This document shows, piece by piece, positions 46,526-63,429 of a stretch of DNA of 64,000 nt. A program made the position numbers and the translations under genes. The stretch lies in the NCBI GenBank assembly GCA_964017065.1, contig OZ024792.1:1425363-1489362 (forward strand), in the 5' to 3' direction. The DNA is from Haliclona indistincta. Lineage: Eukaryota; Porifera; Demospongiae; Haplosclerida; Chalinidae. The number at the start of each line of letters is the position of its first letter. Position 1 is the first letter of the stretch. The notes beneath the pieces are model-generated. The model saw only the letters and a list, made by a program, of their open reading frames with translations, was not told the DNA's origin and searched no databases.

Positions 46526-49500
46526 ATGCATCTCCACACTACTCTGTGTCTCCTCCTACTCCTTCTGGTCGACTCGATCTCGAGCGCCAACGGTATGTTT
46601 GTGTATCGGCTTACTGTGCGAAAATAATCTCGTATCGCATATTCTATTGTTAGGTCTGACTTGTCACTGCAACGTACATGATGGATCCGCTGACAGCTGT
46701 GCTCAAGGAACAAACCAGTGTAGTGTTGGTGCATACGCCTGCGTGATCGAAGCTATACAAGCTGGTTCAGTGATACGACAAAGATGTTCAACGGTTGATT
46801 TGGACCAATACATTTGTGATCCTCAGAGATTTGATCCTAAGCTTTCGAACGAAGGATTGGCCTGCTGTATAACTGATAATTGTAACACTGAAGAGTTTCT
46901 GAGGATGTTTTTACCGACCGCGCCACCACCCGTTCCTACCGACCCGGGCAGCAGCGGTGATGATGATCCTGAGTTACCGACTAACACCAGTAGCAGCATT
47001 TCACAGCCACCCACTAGCACACCAGTAGCGCCTTTATTTACTACGTTACCAAGTTCCACCACTGTGCAGCTAACAGTTCCCACGACGCCCTCTGCATCAC
47101 CCGTATATAGCCCCAGCGCAACAACCACTAGTACTGGTACGTGTTGTGTATGTGTGTACGGTAGCGATACTGCATTACGTACTACTGTGCAATAGCCTAA
47201 ACTATGTCTGAATACTTGTATGGTTCTGTCTGTTGTGCATGCACTGAGCGGCTATTGTTGCAGGCTTATCTGAAGAGGGTTTGTATTACTTGAATTAGGT
47301 GTGATATTGTATACAAGCGTTACATGAGCCCTTTTCCTACCCAGAGGGCACTACAGTGGAATCTACTCCAGTGGAATCTACTCCACCAATAACAGGCAAT
47401 TTTGCGCTTCCTGACTACACGATACCCGTCATTGCTGTCCTGGTAACCGTACTGCTGCTCCTTGCATTTGGTGTGGGGATGGTTGTGGTGATCATTATCC
47501 GCTTCAACCCTCGCCATATTGTCGGAATGACTCTTGGAGAGAGTGACACACACACAATGTCAACAGGAAGCGAGGAATTTTCCAATGACCGTATGCAGCA
47601 GTTGGTCGAGGGAACCACTTCTGGTAGTGGATCAGGCTTGCCCATACTGGAACAACGCTCTGTCGCAACGCAGGTCACTCTGCACGAGAAAATTGGTAAG
47701 GGAAGATTTGGTGAGGTTTGGAAAGGCGAATACAAGGGCGACTGGATTGCTGTCAAGCTGTTTCACACTGTTGAAGAGGCGTCTTGGTTCCATGAAGTGG
47801 ATATCTACAATACCTGCTTGCTCCGCCATCCGAACGTACTTCGATTCATTGCTGCTGATAACAAAGATGTGGGTATAGCTACCCAATTGTGGCTGATTAC
47901 AGAGTACTGCGAAATGGGCTCATTGTATGAGGTGCTCTTAAATCGAACATTTGACGAAGACACTATGCTCAAACTGTGTCTGACAGCTGCCAGCGGTTTG
48001 GCTCATCTCCACTCACAGATGACAGCAACTGATGGGAAGCCTCCAATTGCCCACAGAGATATCAAATCTAGAAACATCTTGGTGAAGGGAGACTTTAGTT
48101 GCTGTATAGCTGATCTTGGGCTAGCTCTGAGGTATAACCGAGCCACGGACACCATTGAAGAACTTCCCTCCAAGCGAGTGGGAACAAGAAGATACCTCTC
48201 TCCAGAGGTTCTCAATGAAAGTCTTAATGCAAAGAACTTTGACAGCTTCAAGAGGGCTGACATGTACTCGTTCGGTTTAGTGATGTGGGAGATCGCTAGA
48301 AGAGGAGAGTGTAAGGGTGAGTGGTTTCACTGCATGCAGAGAATGCTTTAAAATTAGGCACAATTAGTGAAACATTTCCCCCTGACCTTGTATGAACTTC
48401 AAAGGCATTCACCAGTAACCTGGTATAACGCTGTTAAGCACCACTATCCACTAGTGAGGTGCCAATGGAGCTCACAGAGTGATGTGGTATACTGTGCTAT
48501 GCTGCAGACCACACAATGCCTGGATTTGTCTCACTAATGTGGTTTACACAGGACTTGTATACTTGTTGACTGGCTTCCAGATTAGTGGGACCATATCCCT
48601 CTGGATTTATGGAAATGGCAATATTTGACCTCAGAAAAAGCCTCTTGTTGAGTCAACTCAGTTGTTGTATCAACATTATTCTGTGCCTGGCCTTTGTTGT
48701 CCCTACCAGTATTGATAGACAGTAGAACTGGTAACCTAAATACCAATTCATTACCACAGATAGCTGGCTGTTTAGTTAAAAAATACCAGTCTTTCCCAGT
48801 TGAATTACTAGAAAAACCTATTTGTTCCTGCAACTGGTTCCCTGCAGTTGCTTTCCTTTACTCAGAAAATGTTTGTTGTTCAATGATCTCAGTGTAGATA
48901 ATTAGTGTACCATTAGTACTTGTAATATCAAGCTGAGCTTATTTTCTACACAGCCCAAAATCATTACAAATGACCTCATTTCCGATCCAACAGTGCTGTA
49001 TGAATATTCCATGTTTAGTCTTGCTGTAATCACATTAGTCACCAGTAATTATTCTCAAGCCTCCTAGTCCCTCCTAGTTTGTGTATTGCTCGGTTCAGTT
49101 TACTTTCCTAACTAATGTTCCAGTCAGTTACTTAGTCCTGACTGGTCCTCAAGTACTTACTAAATCAAATTTCCAGACAGCTTTTAGTGCAGCTGACTTT
49201 GTGTCAACCAGGGTTGCCTTGCTCTATGTGTGCTGTAAGCAACAACAGGATAATAGGTTACAACTGTTGGTGGTACAGCTACACTCTGCATATCCATCGA
49301 ACTGGCATCTTGTCATGTACGATTGCATCACTGTGACACATATAGGATGAAGTCATGCTCCTCTGCTCATATTGTTGTAATATGAGTATTGCACCTGCTT
49401 GTTATAATGTCACCGCCATACTCATTTACTCTATTGTGCACGCTATGTACCCATGGTGACTATAGTAATCTACATGACTGAAATGCCTTCCCACACTTAC

Positions 49501-51926
49501 AAACGTGACGCTTGCGTCTGTAGTTAGTCTCCTCATAACACTAGCACCATTAAAGCATTCTCCTTCATGTAGAACCATTGTGCTGTGTATAGCAACCTCC
49601 TCTTGTTTTGACCAGAGTCAATTCAGACCCGTGTTGCTACAGCTTTTGACGCGACAGATAATCTTTTGTGAGTAGAATGACAAAGCTATATGTTATGAAA
49701 CCATAGGCTAAGTGTAGTAGACAGCTAGGCCGCTTGCCCAACTGTTAGATAAGCTTTTTGTTTTTTAGTTCTGTGAAAATAGTGTTTTTCTTGACGGATA
49801 TGTCTGTGTACAGTTGTACAAAGCTAAGTAGAATGTTTGGCTTACCTCACTTGTTATAATGTGTTCACTGATGTAGTGTTTGCAGTTAACTACAAAGTGA
49901 CTCTCTCTGATCTTAGCCACTAGATATATGAGAGCATCCTGTGATTGCACTACCCTAATATAGATGCTTGTTGACCCCACACTGAAAGTCAACATATGCC
50001 ATGAGTGTATGAGGCAACAATACCATTAATAACATGTCATTGCTAGAATCCTGTAAAGTGAAGAAGACCAAGTGCTGCTATAGAATGAGGTGGACCACCA
50101 CAACTGGCTCTAGTGCACCTGTCATGTGTGGCTATGGTTTACACAGTAACATTCTTGGTTGTGGTAACCTTCTCCTTGCTGTGGGGGAGATCACAAGCTC
50201 TGCATAGAATAGATACTCCAGAGCTAATGAGTGGGAGGGGCAGTGAAATTATCGGAACAATAGAAGATGATGTACTGAATATAGCTGTACTGACTTGATT
50301 AGAGAGTGAAACAATGGAGTCCTTCTAAGGCAGACTCCATCAAGACCAAAACATTGTCCATTATAGACTAGAGGGTGTCCTCTGGTCAGGGGTTTATTAT
50401 GCATTATGTGGGTCATAATTATTTGGGATTCAGTAAGTGTCCATTATAGAGGGATGAGAGGTGTCCTCTGGTCAGGGGTTCCACGTACTGTATACACATT
50501 CTATGATGAGCTGAAATTTGCAATTAACTAAGCTACGAGATGATCTTACTTCACACCTGACCTTGGAATAGCGCCAATAGCGCTCTTGTGTATGAGTGGG
50601 TGGATGCAGATGAGTAACAGCTCTTGTTTGTACTAGCTGTGGTGTGCCAGGACAATGAGCCACCCACTGTGTTACTGTGGTGTAGCCATTGGTTTGACCA
50701 CCCAGTTAAAATATGGTAATGCAATAATTATAGTACATTCCTATCATGGGTGGAGTGACTCTTGCTCTTTATCTGTTATCAATGGAGCAGCTGCAATGTC
50801 TGTTTATAATTTCTACTATATTAACACTCATTGACACCCTTGACTGTGTTATAGACACCCCAGAGTGTTAACTAGAAGTGTTTACTCACCTTCCTCTCAT
50901 CTCACAGGTCATGCTGAAGAGTACCAGCTGCCCTATTTTGACTGTGTTTCATCAGATCCCAGTTTTGACGACATGAAAAGAGTAGTTGCTGTGGATGGCA
51001 GACGGCCGTGCCTCTCAAATCACTGGAGTCAGTCAGAGGTAAACCATTTTAACGGAGAGCCCTAGATACCATGAGCTGCTTCCATACTGGTCTTGTGTGT
51101 TAGTTTAGTAGTATTTTGTAGTATATGTTTTCTTGTTTCCATTAGTTGCTGTGGAAACAATAGTAATACTAGCAATAGAAATGCTAATGCATGATGGTTT
51201 CCTGCTATCACACCTGCATATCTTTAGCTGGTAACCATTAGCGCTGATTATGCACAAAGCAATCTTTGGTAACGAGCATATAATTATCCCCTTGTATAAT
51301 ATTACTGTCTTTTGTAGTACTGATGGCACGATTGTTGCTAATTTCTCTCATCATGTATCCTGCCATACAAGGTCCTTACCCAGCATTCTTGAGTATAGGC
51401 AGATAATTAGTGTGTGGTGCAACCTGGCGTAAACAGGGACCGCAACTAATTGCCCATGTCAAAAATTTGTAGCATCTTGTTCCAAGAAGCCTCCCTAGAT
51501 TACTCATTTGTACTGTGTGACTACACATCTACTCCTCCTCCCTCACTCCCACCACCTAGTTGCCTTGTTGGGTAGTTGCCAGTTATAGCTGTTGATGATA
51601 TAATTTTGTCTGTGGCTGGCTGGTTGCCAAGCATTACACATCCTGAGTTTGTACATCTTCAGCAAATTCACATCATGAGCAGTTATTACAGCAGGTCCTT
51701 GGAGACCAGACATACCTGACTATGAAAATGTTGTGAAACAAAGAATAAAAATACTATTATGTGTTCACATAGTTTCACTGACTCCAATATACCATCCCAC
51801 ATAATTGTTTAAAGCATTTTTTATGTTGGAATTTATCGAGCATGATTAGGAATGATTGAAACAGGATGTTGTGTGCATACCATTGAGTGTGTGTAGGGCA
51901 GCTGCCAGACATTATGGCTGAGCTAA

Positions 51927-51981
<55 letters not shown>

Positions 51982-52122
51982 GTAAAGGTGTTTCAAGGTC
52001 TCTCACGTATCATCACTCAGTGTTGGTTACAGAGTACTGAAGCTAGACTAACAGCTCTCAGAGTCAAGAAGAGCCTCACTAATCTACGATGCACACAAAC
52101 CAAGCAAAAACACATTCAATAG
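46526..52122 (+). CDS. TGFBR1: TGF-beta type I receptor (ALK-type Ser/Thr kinase)
   Basis: Five exons (46526-46592, 46654-47136, 47345-48316, 50908-51038, 51988-52122) give 595 residues. Signal peptide ([13 protein letters not shown]); three-finger ectodomain ending CCITDNCN; long Ser/Thr/Pro stalk; transmembrane helix ([20 protein letters not shown]). The canonical GS box [10 protein letters not shown] is complete, so activation by a type II kinase is expected. Kinase: [40 protein letters not shown], then EEYQLPYFD and the final CW...[12 protein letters not shown]. The L45 loop reads [13 protein letters not shown], close to the TGF-beta/activin class (ALK4/5/7) that signals through Smad2/3. 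AATAAA lies at 52247. The start codon gives the only frame with a signal peptide. Orthology to a single vertebrate gene is not implied. Confidence 0.92.
50350..50482. repeat. Repeat with GTCCATTATAGAG...GTCCTCTGGTCAGG units
   Basis: The block matches 62866-62972 closely. Each copy contains two similar halves (ATTGTCCATTATAGA...GGTGTCCTCTGGTCAGGGG and AAGTGTCCATTATAGAGGGATGAG). One copy is in intron 3 of the TGF-beta receptor gene, the other in an intron of the cupredoxin-like gene. Noncoding mobile repeat of unknown class. Confidence 0.65.
51932..51975. repeat. (CT)n tract before the last receptor exon
   Basis: About 22 CT dinucleotides end just upstream of the AAAG acceptor at 51987. They probably form an unusually long polypyrimidine tract for that splice site. 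Confidence 0.9.
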
Positions 52123-52564
52123 TATTGTAGTAGCAAGAGGCAGACATTGGCATACTACTCACTCCATTCATGATCAGACAGCTTTTCTCTGCTCTAGTTC
52201 TCCCTCCCTCTCTCTCTCTCTATCCAATCTCTTTTTTTTGATGTGAAATAAACTCAATTTTTACATTGATAATATTATTTTTGCAGTACGTCGATCTTCT
52301 CTTCATCTTAGCTGTGAAAATTCTGCAGCGTCCTTTTTCTCTTTATGAGTCATTTTTCTGTCAGTTTTCATTTTTGTATTTTCCTCCATCCATTCTTGAA
52401 TCACTTAGTGAGTTGTGATATTTTTCATCACTGTTTCTGTTCTCACTGTTGTGAGGTCACAATGACATCATTGCATGTCAGTAAACGTTCAACTGCAATC
52501 ACGCCTTCATCACGTTTTATGGGAGTTCCTGGGAAAGTCCCCTCCGGAGATCGTAACAGATAAA

Positions 52565-53823
52565 ATGTCTGAGGAAGATAAACCAGTAGATTTTAAACCT
52601 TCAGAGGCCTCGGGGGCACCGAAATCGGATGAAAGCAAGGTAGTTTAAGTACAAAAAATCTACGGAATACTTGTTATGTGTTTCAACTTGCTGTACAGCA
52701 ACCCAACTATAATCTATTGCTTACAAACAGAAGCAAGAAGGAAGAGGAACTTGCTAGCCTAAATGTTCCATTTGGACACGCGAGTAGTGTGTGTGTTGGC
52801 GAGACTGTGTATGTTGGAGGTGGAAATGACGTCTCGTGTTCTCTCATCTATGGCTACGATGCGCATGAAAATAAGTGGTTGCTTATTCCAAAAGCGAATG
52901 ATTTGAGTGCCTTTGGTCTCTGTGAGATGAACAATAGTCTAGTAGCTGTGGGTGGATGGGATGCCGGAAGTGGTGCATCGACCAATGGTATGTTAGCGTA
53001 TTCGCCAGATGAAGAAATGAAGTGGAGGCCTCTGGAATCCTTCACCACTCCACGTGCCTGTCCATCTGTTGCTAGTAACTCCAACTTCATCGCTGTTTAT
53101 GGTGGATTGACCAATGGTAAGGACAAGTCTTCTCGAATCAACTCACTGGAGATCTACAATATTCAGCTAAAGAAATGGTCTACTTATGATAACCTTCCAT
53201 TCAAGAACGAAGGCGGCTTTGTGAGCTCGGTCCTCACTGCAAACAACAAGCTGATGATTGCTACTGGCAATATGGAGTATTGGACTTCTCTGGACCAGCT
53301 TATGAAGGACGAAAATGATATGCAGAAGTCAGCTATGGTCGTTCCAGGCTGCCAGACACCACGTTCAATGGGGAACTTAAAGTCAAGTTCTGTCCCAGCA
53401 AATCTTAGTTGCGAACCTTGCAAGGAACAACCTGGTCGACGTTATACTACCAGCATGTCTGACCATAGTCGAGAATCAGAAGGAGCCACACAGTTAGCTC
53501 TTTCACGGCCTCTCAGTGATCCTTGGAAGAATGTGCAGCTGGTACCAGATGCTACAGATACTAAACATGCTCCTTGCGTTAGTTTCGCATTGTTTGGCGA
53601 GCAGATCATAGCTCTGTGGAACGGCACTTTATACGCGCTTAACATTCACATCGATTCGTGGGTGAAGGCTGATAGATTGAGTTCAGGTTGTCATCTGAGA
53701 GGATGCTCTGCAGTGGAGCTCAAGACACGAGCTAAGCTTCTTCTAATAGGAGGTATTCACATTGACGAATATGCATGCTCAGAGAAAAGTGACAAGGTGT
53801 TTCAGATCTCTTATCTTACTTAG
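52565..53823 (+). CDS. Kelch-repeat beta-propeller protein
   Basis: Exon 1 (52565-52639) encodes an acidic 25-residue start (MSEEDKPVDFK), and exon 2 (52699-53823) encodes the rest, 399 residues in all. Kelch-type blades show the pattern of a glycine pair, a tyrosine and a tryptophan: VYVGGG...YDAHENKW, LVAVGGW...DEEMKWRPL, FIAVYGG...YNIQLKKWSTY, and near the end LLLIGG. There is no BTB or F-box domain, so this is a bare propeller, presumably a protein-binding cytoplasmic scaffold. A Ser/Cys-rich insert (about 235-290) interrupts the propeller. The gene starts 442 bp behind the TGF-beta receptor on the same strand. Specific function not recognised. Confidence 0.85.
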
Positions 53824-54062
53824 CACAGTATCATTAGTTCTTATTTTCTTATCTGATGGGCAGAAATCACTTTTTCTAATGCATGTCTGTTGAAAGATTT
53901 TGATTTTTAGCTCTTATACATTATTCTGTACGATTCGAATTGTAATCACCAGTAACCTAAGTTGTACTATTTCGCTTTTGCGCATGTGCAAGTAAAATTA
54001 ATTTTATTGCACCACATACATGTAACACGTGGTGCTGCGCAGCTAACAGTTTTACAGCAATC

Positions 54063-57780
<3,718 letters not shown>

Positions 57781-58602
57781 CACAGCGAACAATAATAACT
57801 CACGGGTGTACAATACTATTATTTTATGGTAAATGATATAAAGAGTCTTGCTTTGCACCAAGTACCACATTAACATCGGTTTAGCGCGCGCCAGTTATAA
57901 TTTTAATTTTGTAGAGCGCATGCTCAAAAGATTTGTGGGTTTTTAATAACTACCATGTGGTAATGGCGTCTTGTGAGTAGTTCTCTGTTAGTTTGTTGCT
58001 CCCGGCCGCACCTCCGGTCTCCTACTTGAATCTAGCTTCCCTTGTGCTAGACTGTGACTTCATAAAAGCTGCACTCTCTACACGGCTTGGAAAGGATTCA
58101 AATCTACCTTTACACTCGAGTGAAGATCACGTGAGTAACACCAGAGCCTCAGGCACGCCAGTACAAGTCATACAGCTTTATTAAAGTACGAACTGTCGTG
58201 TAATTGTTTATTGTAGCTGTTCTGTTGTCCCGATCGATGCACTAGTCTTGTCTAGTAAGGTAGTTGTGACGTCCTGTTGATTGCATGCACGAGGATATGT
58301 TTGGTTGTACCAGTGACAGAGCTGCTTGTCACGTAACCAGCTGTGAATGACAGAACTTCACATCAGGTTTTCACAGTCAGGCACTGTGTGACTGTGGTGC
58401 TCTTTCAGTAGCATAACGTGATTGGTTCGTCACCATTTCAAGAATGTTTCTACAGTTTGTTTTAGTTTCTCATTGACACAATGTGATGGGAAGGGTCTAT
58501 TGGATTGTTAGAAACCTGTTTTGCTTTGACCCACACAATTACAGTTTCAGTTTATTATCGTGCATGCTAATAGGTGTCATAAGGTCACTTTCTTCTCTAG
58601 GT
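57781..58602. other. Intergenic and probable 5' leader of the G3BP-like gene
   Basis: No convincing coding exon. A TTCTTCTCTAG acceptor directly before the G3BP start (58600) suggests that a noncoding first exon lies in this interval, with its promoter near 57900-58000 where GC content rises (CGCGCGCC, CCCGGCCGC). Confidence 0.5.
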
Positions 58603-60418
58603 ATGAAGATGGATATGGCTCTAAATAGCCAGGAGGTTGGGCAGCTCTTTGTCATGCAGTATTACACTCAGATGCACAGTGATGCTTCTCAGATGCATCG
58701 GTTCTACCTCAACGACTCGTCGTTTGTGTTTGGTGGTCCCGAGATTGGCACTGAGCAGCCTGTCATCGGGCAGAAGGTGAGCTAGTGGGTAGTTTTCATG
58801 AGCTTATGTTTCCTTGTTTCCTCTCACAGGCTATTCACGATAAGATAGTAGGATTGGGTTTAAGTCAAGTGCATACTAAGGTTAAGCAAGTTGATGGATA
58901 CAGTACGCTCGGTAATCAACACGGCCCTGGAATAGTTGTTCAAGTCACTGGCGAGCTCTCGGTAGCCGGGAATCAGATGAGGCCCTTTGTGCAGACGTTT
59001 GTACTAGCTCTGCAGTCTCCTAAGAAATACTACATTCACAATGACATTTTTCGATATCAGTTGTTTGATGAGGACCTGTGTAGTGACAGTGAGATCAATG
59101 AGGCACCTACCGAGGTGACGGGTCCTCTCACAGAGGTGAAAGAGCTCGTCAAATCCCCAGCACTGCCGGAAGAGGCCCATTACCTTCAAGAACAGCATCT
59201 TCTCTCTCCGGCTGCAGCATTGGAACAGGGCACTGTGTCTCCTGTACCCAGCCCTGGGAGACCAGACCAACAACCTGTGCCCAGCTCTCAGTCCTGGCCA
59301 GACCAGTTCCAACAAGGTTGGTCATAGATGTTGCTGTTCGTCACTTCACTGCCAAATATGTGTTTTTCTGAGTAGTAAATTCTAGTATGTACGTGATACA
59401 AGCTTTACCCATGAATGACAAATTTGAACATTTCTGTACATCGCAAAATTTTTGTATGTGAGCAATGTGTCCTGGTAGCTGCTTATGTACATAGTTAAAG
59501 ATCTGTGTATTGTCTCAGATGCAGCAGATGGTATCCAGACCAACGGGCTTCCTGAAGAGCACCATGAGCCTCCCATGGAGGATCCAGGGTACCCAGTGGA
59601 GGAGGAGGTGGTAGAGCCTGTCGTCCCTGAGACCTATCCTCCTGCTGTAGTAGATGAGCGACCCAAGACGTGGGCCTCTCGGCTGAGCCAGGGCATCCCA
59701 TCGGGAGGAGGGAAGGTGGTAGTGGTTCCCCAGGCTCCCTCTCCACCTGCTAGCAAACCCAGCAATGCGGTGAGTGATATTAGATTGCCCTGAGGCTAAT
59801 AGTTGCCCTCTGAAGAATGTTGGGATACCTGGGTCAATTAGATTCAGGCCCAACCCAGACTTGTTGTCACTCTCCCATAGTGTGTGATGCACATGCTAGT
59901 AATTAAACAAATTACTGTCTGGTCTGTTTCTCCTACAGTCCTCTGGTAACCAGCAGCTACCCCAGAGAGAACCTCGCCAACGCCGCAACCAACAGGATCG
60001 TCCTCCTGCAGAAAGAAAGCAACCGTTCGGCGCCAGAAGTCTGCCTGATTCATTTCAAATCTTTGTCGGTGGTCTTCCTCCCAACACAACTGAAGATGAG
60101 CTGAAGAGCGTATTTGTCAACTACGGCCCGATCTTAGAAATACGCACAAACATCAAGAACTTTGGATTCATCGTTTTTGACAATGAGGAATCTGTTCGGC
60201 AGATTATGCAGCACAAAGAGAGCGAGCCCTTCAAGATTCGCGGTAAATCGCTAAACATCGAGGAGAAGAAACCGTCAGAGAAACGCGGAGGTGGTGCCGG
60301 GATTGGTGGAGGTGCTCAGAGCGGAGGGAGAAGACAAGTGTCTGCATCGTCCAATACAGCAGGCAGCAACAGAAGTGGAGTCAGTAAAGGTGGAAAGCCC
60401 CCTCCACGTCGCAACTAG
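58603..60418 (+). CDS. G3BP: G3BP-like stress-granule RNA-binding protein
   Basis: Four coding exons (58603-58776, 58830-59316, 59519-59769, 59939-60418) give 463 residues, close to vertebrate G3BP1 (466). The N-terminal NTF2-like domain (about 10-140) has VMQYYTQMHSDASQMHRFY, a GNQHGPGIVVQV strand and FVLALQ...YYIHNDIFRYQ. The acidic and proline-rich middle (EEHHEPPMEDPG) is followed by an RRM (about 330-405) with RNP2 IFVGGL and an RNP1-like NFGFIVF. The C-terminus is Gly/Arg-rich (RGGGAGIGGG). This order is specific for G3BP/Rasputin proteins, which dimerise through NTF2 and nucleate stress granules. The start is a short MKMDM leader. The 3' end of this gene was copied to 7045-7254. Confidence 0.93.
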
Positions 60419-60717
60419 ACCCAGTAACATGATCTATCAAATAGAACACTAGGAGTGAATGGCTTTTGATGTACTGTGCGTGTACATATCCTTCTAGATG
60501 ATTGATGTGTCATTGTGTCTCGTCTTCCTTCTTTCAATCAATTTAACTATTTTACCAGCTTCCATTTTGTTCCTTTATATCATTTTTGTTTACGTCTATG
60601 CCGTAGTTTCAAACAAAAAAAAGGTTATCAATAATAGTGCGAGTTGCCGTCTTATAATTATTATGAGATACAATTTGAAATTTGATAGCAATAATAGACT
60701 GTACAGAGATGGAATTG

Positions 60718-61412
60718 TCATGCATAAAGGATGTTTTCGTGATCCTTTTCGCCTGCTGGGAAGTTCGACTCATGAGTGGAGGTCAGTGATTCACTCAGTT
60801 GCAGTTGTTGGGTTCCGGATCTAGAGTTCCAAATCTTGTGTCTGCAGTATATCAGTTCAAGGAAGAGTGTAATCACTAAAATGAGGATTATGATCGATCC
60901 TACGGTAACTGCAGTGTACATGGCGATTTCCCATTCACTGACACGTGGTGCGTGTGTTGTTGACTGGGTGGTGTTGCCGATAGCACTCGCATTGGTTGTA
61001 GTGATGGCTGCCGTTGGTTCAACAGACGGTACAAGAGTGCTGGGTAGAGAGACGGTTAGTTCTCGGTTACAGAAGTCAGCGTCTGTACAACAGTTGTAGC
61101 GTGAGGTAAACCGGTGGATGTCATCTCGCCTAGTGGAGTTGCATAAGGTTTTGCTACTTAATTGTGGTAGGCAGCCATAATCGTACTCGGGTGTCGTCTG
61201 ACCATCCACTAGTACGACCCTGATGGAGCAGACGTCATTGTCACAGCTTTGTCTGTTGGACTGTTGACACTCGATTCCACTGCAAAGATCGCACACGAGT
61301 GCAGTGCCTGCATGTGTCATAAACGATAGCTATCATTATTCTGCTTAAAGGTAGTGGGGTTTAACTCACCGACTCCTAGCAGAGTCGCTGTTACTAGAAA
61401 CAGTAAGCTCAT
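60718..61412 (-). CDS. Three-finger-type transmembrane protein without a kinase
   Basis: Two exons on the minus strand (61412-61370 signal peptide SLLFLVTATLLG; 61307-60718) give 210 residues. The ectodomain is cysteine-rich with CDLCSGIEC...CLPQL...YNCCTDADFCN. The CC..D.CN end is the signature of the TGF-beta receptor/Ly6 three-finger fold. Then come a Thr-rich stalk, a transmembrane helix (AVTVGSIIILILVITLFLEL) and a 42-residue tail without any catalytic domain. Exon 1 ends in phase 1 after the signal peptide, as in both receptor kinase genes. It could be a decoy like BAMBI or an unrelated Ly6-type protein. It converges with the G3BP-like gene, 300 bp apart. Confidence 0.85.
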
Positions 61413-61866
61413 CTCTATCTTTCCTCGGAAGCATCTGCTGCTTCACAGGACACAGGTTTACAAGCACAACATTATCGCATTGTGTAATAGGCAGCTGCTA
61501 TGTAGGGAGGTGGTACGTGTGTATTTACACTTCCTATACAGTGCCAGCATGTCTGCCGCGACTTGGCAGTTGATTAACGATGTTGCGATGCTTTTTTCGC
61601 CCATGTCCTACACAATAAAGGAGTCACGGTGTCTAGCGTCAATCGTCACGCCGTCGTATACGTAGCCACAGTGGCGCAACGAAATGCAATTCATTTTTGC
61701 AATAATTTTGGTGCAGTATTGCGGAGCCCAAGGGAGAGAAATAATATTTTTATGCACACTGCAGCTACGAACCAATCTTTAGCAGTGCACTCTTCAAATG
61801 GACGTTCAACAGAGAATAATGATAATAAGCACACAGAATAATAGTGATGGAATAAGTGACCAAGGA

Positions 61867-63427
61867 TTATTTCATAGGAGGAAGAAGCGCTTTATTGCGT
61901 CCATTATTATTATTTTTTACAGGAGGAGGGGGTGGTTTTCTAGCGGGGGAGGCTGGTCCTCTGTTGTGTTGTACAGGTAATGATACCAAGGCTGGTTTAT
62001 TTGGTGGAAGAGGTTTTGATGGAGCTGATAAGGGCAAGCTGGACAGCGCCGCTGGCGGCTTAGGTGGTGGTCGTGATGGAGACTTCACAGGTGACAATAC
62101 TTGCCGTTCCTGTTGAGCGACTGGTGTCACCTCGTCAGAACTGAAGCTGTTCTCTATTTTACTGCTACCAGAGTCTACATATTCACTGCCTCCATTTTGT
62201 TTGTAATATCCATTGTTCACTTCATTATGATCCTTCACCAGATTCATTGTCACAACAACACCATCTGTACAAAATGAAACAGCAACGAACAAATGAGCGA
62301 GTGTGAACAGTCAACAAGAGGGCATGTTAGTTTAAAAAATGGACTCAATTTGTCCCGTTTACATATCCTGCCAAGACATCATTACAATGTTAGTAAACAA
62401 TCTGTTAGAAGTATATCTAACAAGTGTAAAGGAGAGTGGGTGAGTGACATTGTGTTTGAGCTAAAGGTGTGTGTGTGGGCAGCTTACCGTCCACACTGCC
62501 TTTTCTGTGTTTGATCTTGACTATCACGACCAGACAGACAATAGTTCCACACACCAACAAGACCAATATAGCTACGACAGCGGCTACACTGCCTGCGAAC
62601 ACAACCACCGAGACACCAAGTATCTTGGATGCATCCGTTGTGCCGACAGGCCCAGTATTAGTGGCACCAGAAGGTGTAGTACTACTACCACTTCCTCCTC
62701 CTCCTCCACCACCACCACCACCACCTCCACCATCTATGAGAGAGATAGAAATGACAATAAAATGTGGGATTGTAAATATTTTGTAGACCAAACGATTTCG
62801 AAAAAATAATTTAACACTTTCGAGTTCTGCTACCAATTTGGTCTCTAACACACCATTGGGACCAACAAAATTGTCCATTATAGAGAGGGTGTCCTCTGGT
62901 CAGGGGTTTATATTAAGTGGGTTATATTTGGGATTCAGTAAGTGTCCATTATAGAGGGATGAGGGTTGTCCTCTAAGACAGTTTCCACTGTGTGTGTGTG
63001 TGTATGTGTGTGTGCGTGTGTGTGTGTGTGATGGTGGGAACCGTACCGTTGGTAGAAGCAGTAGTAGCTGGAGGAGCAGTGGTAACAGGAAGCTTCCCCT
63101 CTGAGTAAGAACAATGGATGACGAGTGACCAGTATTGTACAGTAGCTATATTACCTTCAAACACACCAACTGGTAGTTTCAAACCACTATCGCACTCAGT
63201 TTCTACATTAGAGTAATACTCACAAGGCGCACTAACTAACATAATTCATCACTTACTATTGTTACTGATAAAATAGTATGTTTCATTGACAGGAAATGTT
63301 GTGAAAATAGGACTATTTGATAAAAGTGGAACAGAAACTTGACCATTAGTACTAAGACATGAATATGCTGCACCTGCACAAGAAAAATGTCGATTACAGC
63401 TCATGAATAGTAATGAGTAGCTATACC
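61867..63427 (-). CDS. Cupredoxin-domain transmembrane protein, 5' part not resolved
   Basis: Minus-strand exons read so far: up to 63427 (upstream start unclear), 63373-63257, 63235-63155, 63100-63047, 62733-62488 and 62264-61867. The ectodomain shows GDNLFF, VTQTDFNACNTA, PIFTTFP, ETYYFISNN and CDSGLKLPVGV. This order fits the cupredoxin fold of phytocyanins and ephrins. The copper-binding histidines of phytocyanins are not evident. A Thr-rich and Gly-rich stalk, a transmembrane helix (ILGVSVVVFAGSVAAVVAILVLLV) and a long proline-rich tail (PSRPPPKPPAALSS, KPPPPPVK, SEYVDSGS) follow. All junctions from 63427 onward are phase 1. The signal peptide should lie near or beyond the window edge. 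It could be a sponge ephrin-B-like ligand or a separate family. Confidence 0.7.
62690..62732 (-). repeat. Coding (GGT)n tract, polyglycine stalk
   Basis: The cupredoxin-like gene's membrane exon starts with a run of about 13 glycine codons just after the acceptor. Triplet length changes would alter the stalk without breaking the frame. Confidence 0.8.
62866..62972. repeat. Second copy of the GTCCATTATAGAG repeat
   Basis: Near-identical to 50350-50482. It is in an intron of the cupredoxin-like gene, next to a (TG)n tract at 62990-63030. Confidence 0.65.
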
Positions 63428-63429
63428 AC

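Noticed and set aside
46823..47128. Open frame opposite the TGF-beta receptor ectodomain
   Set aside because: Antisense shadow of the Ser/Thr/Pro-rich stalk exon.
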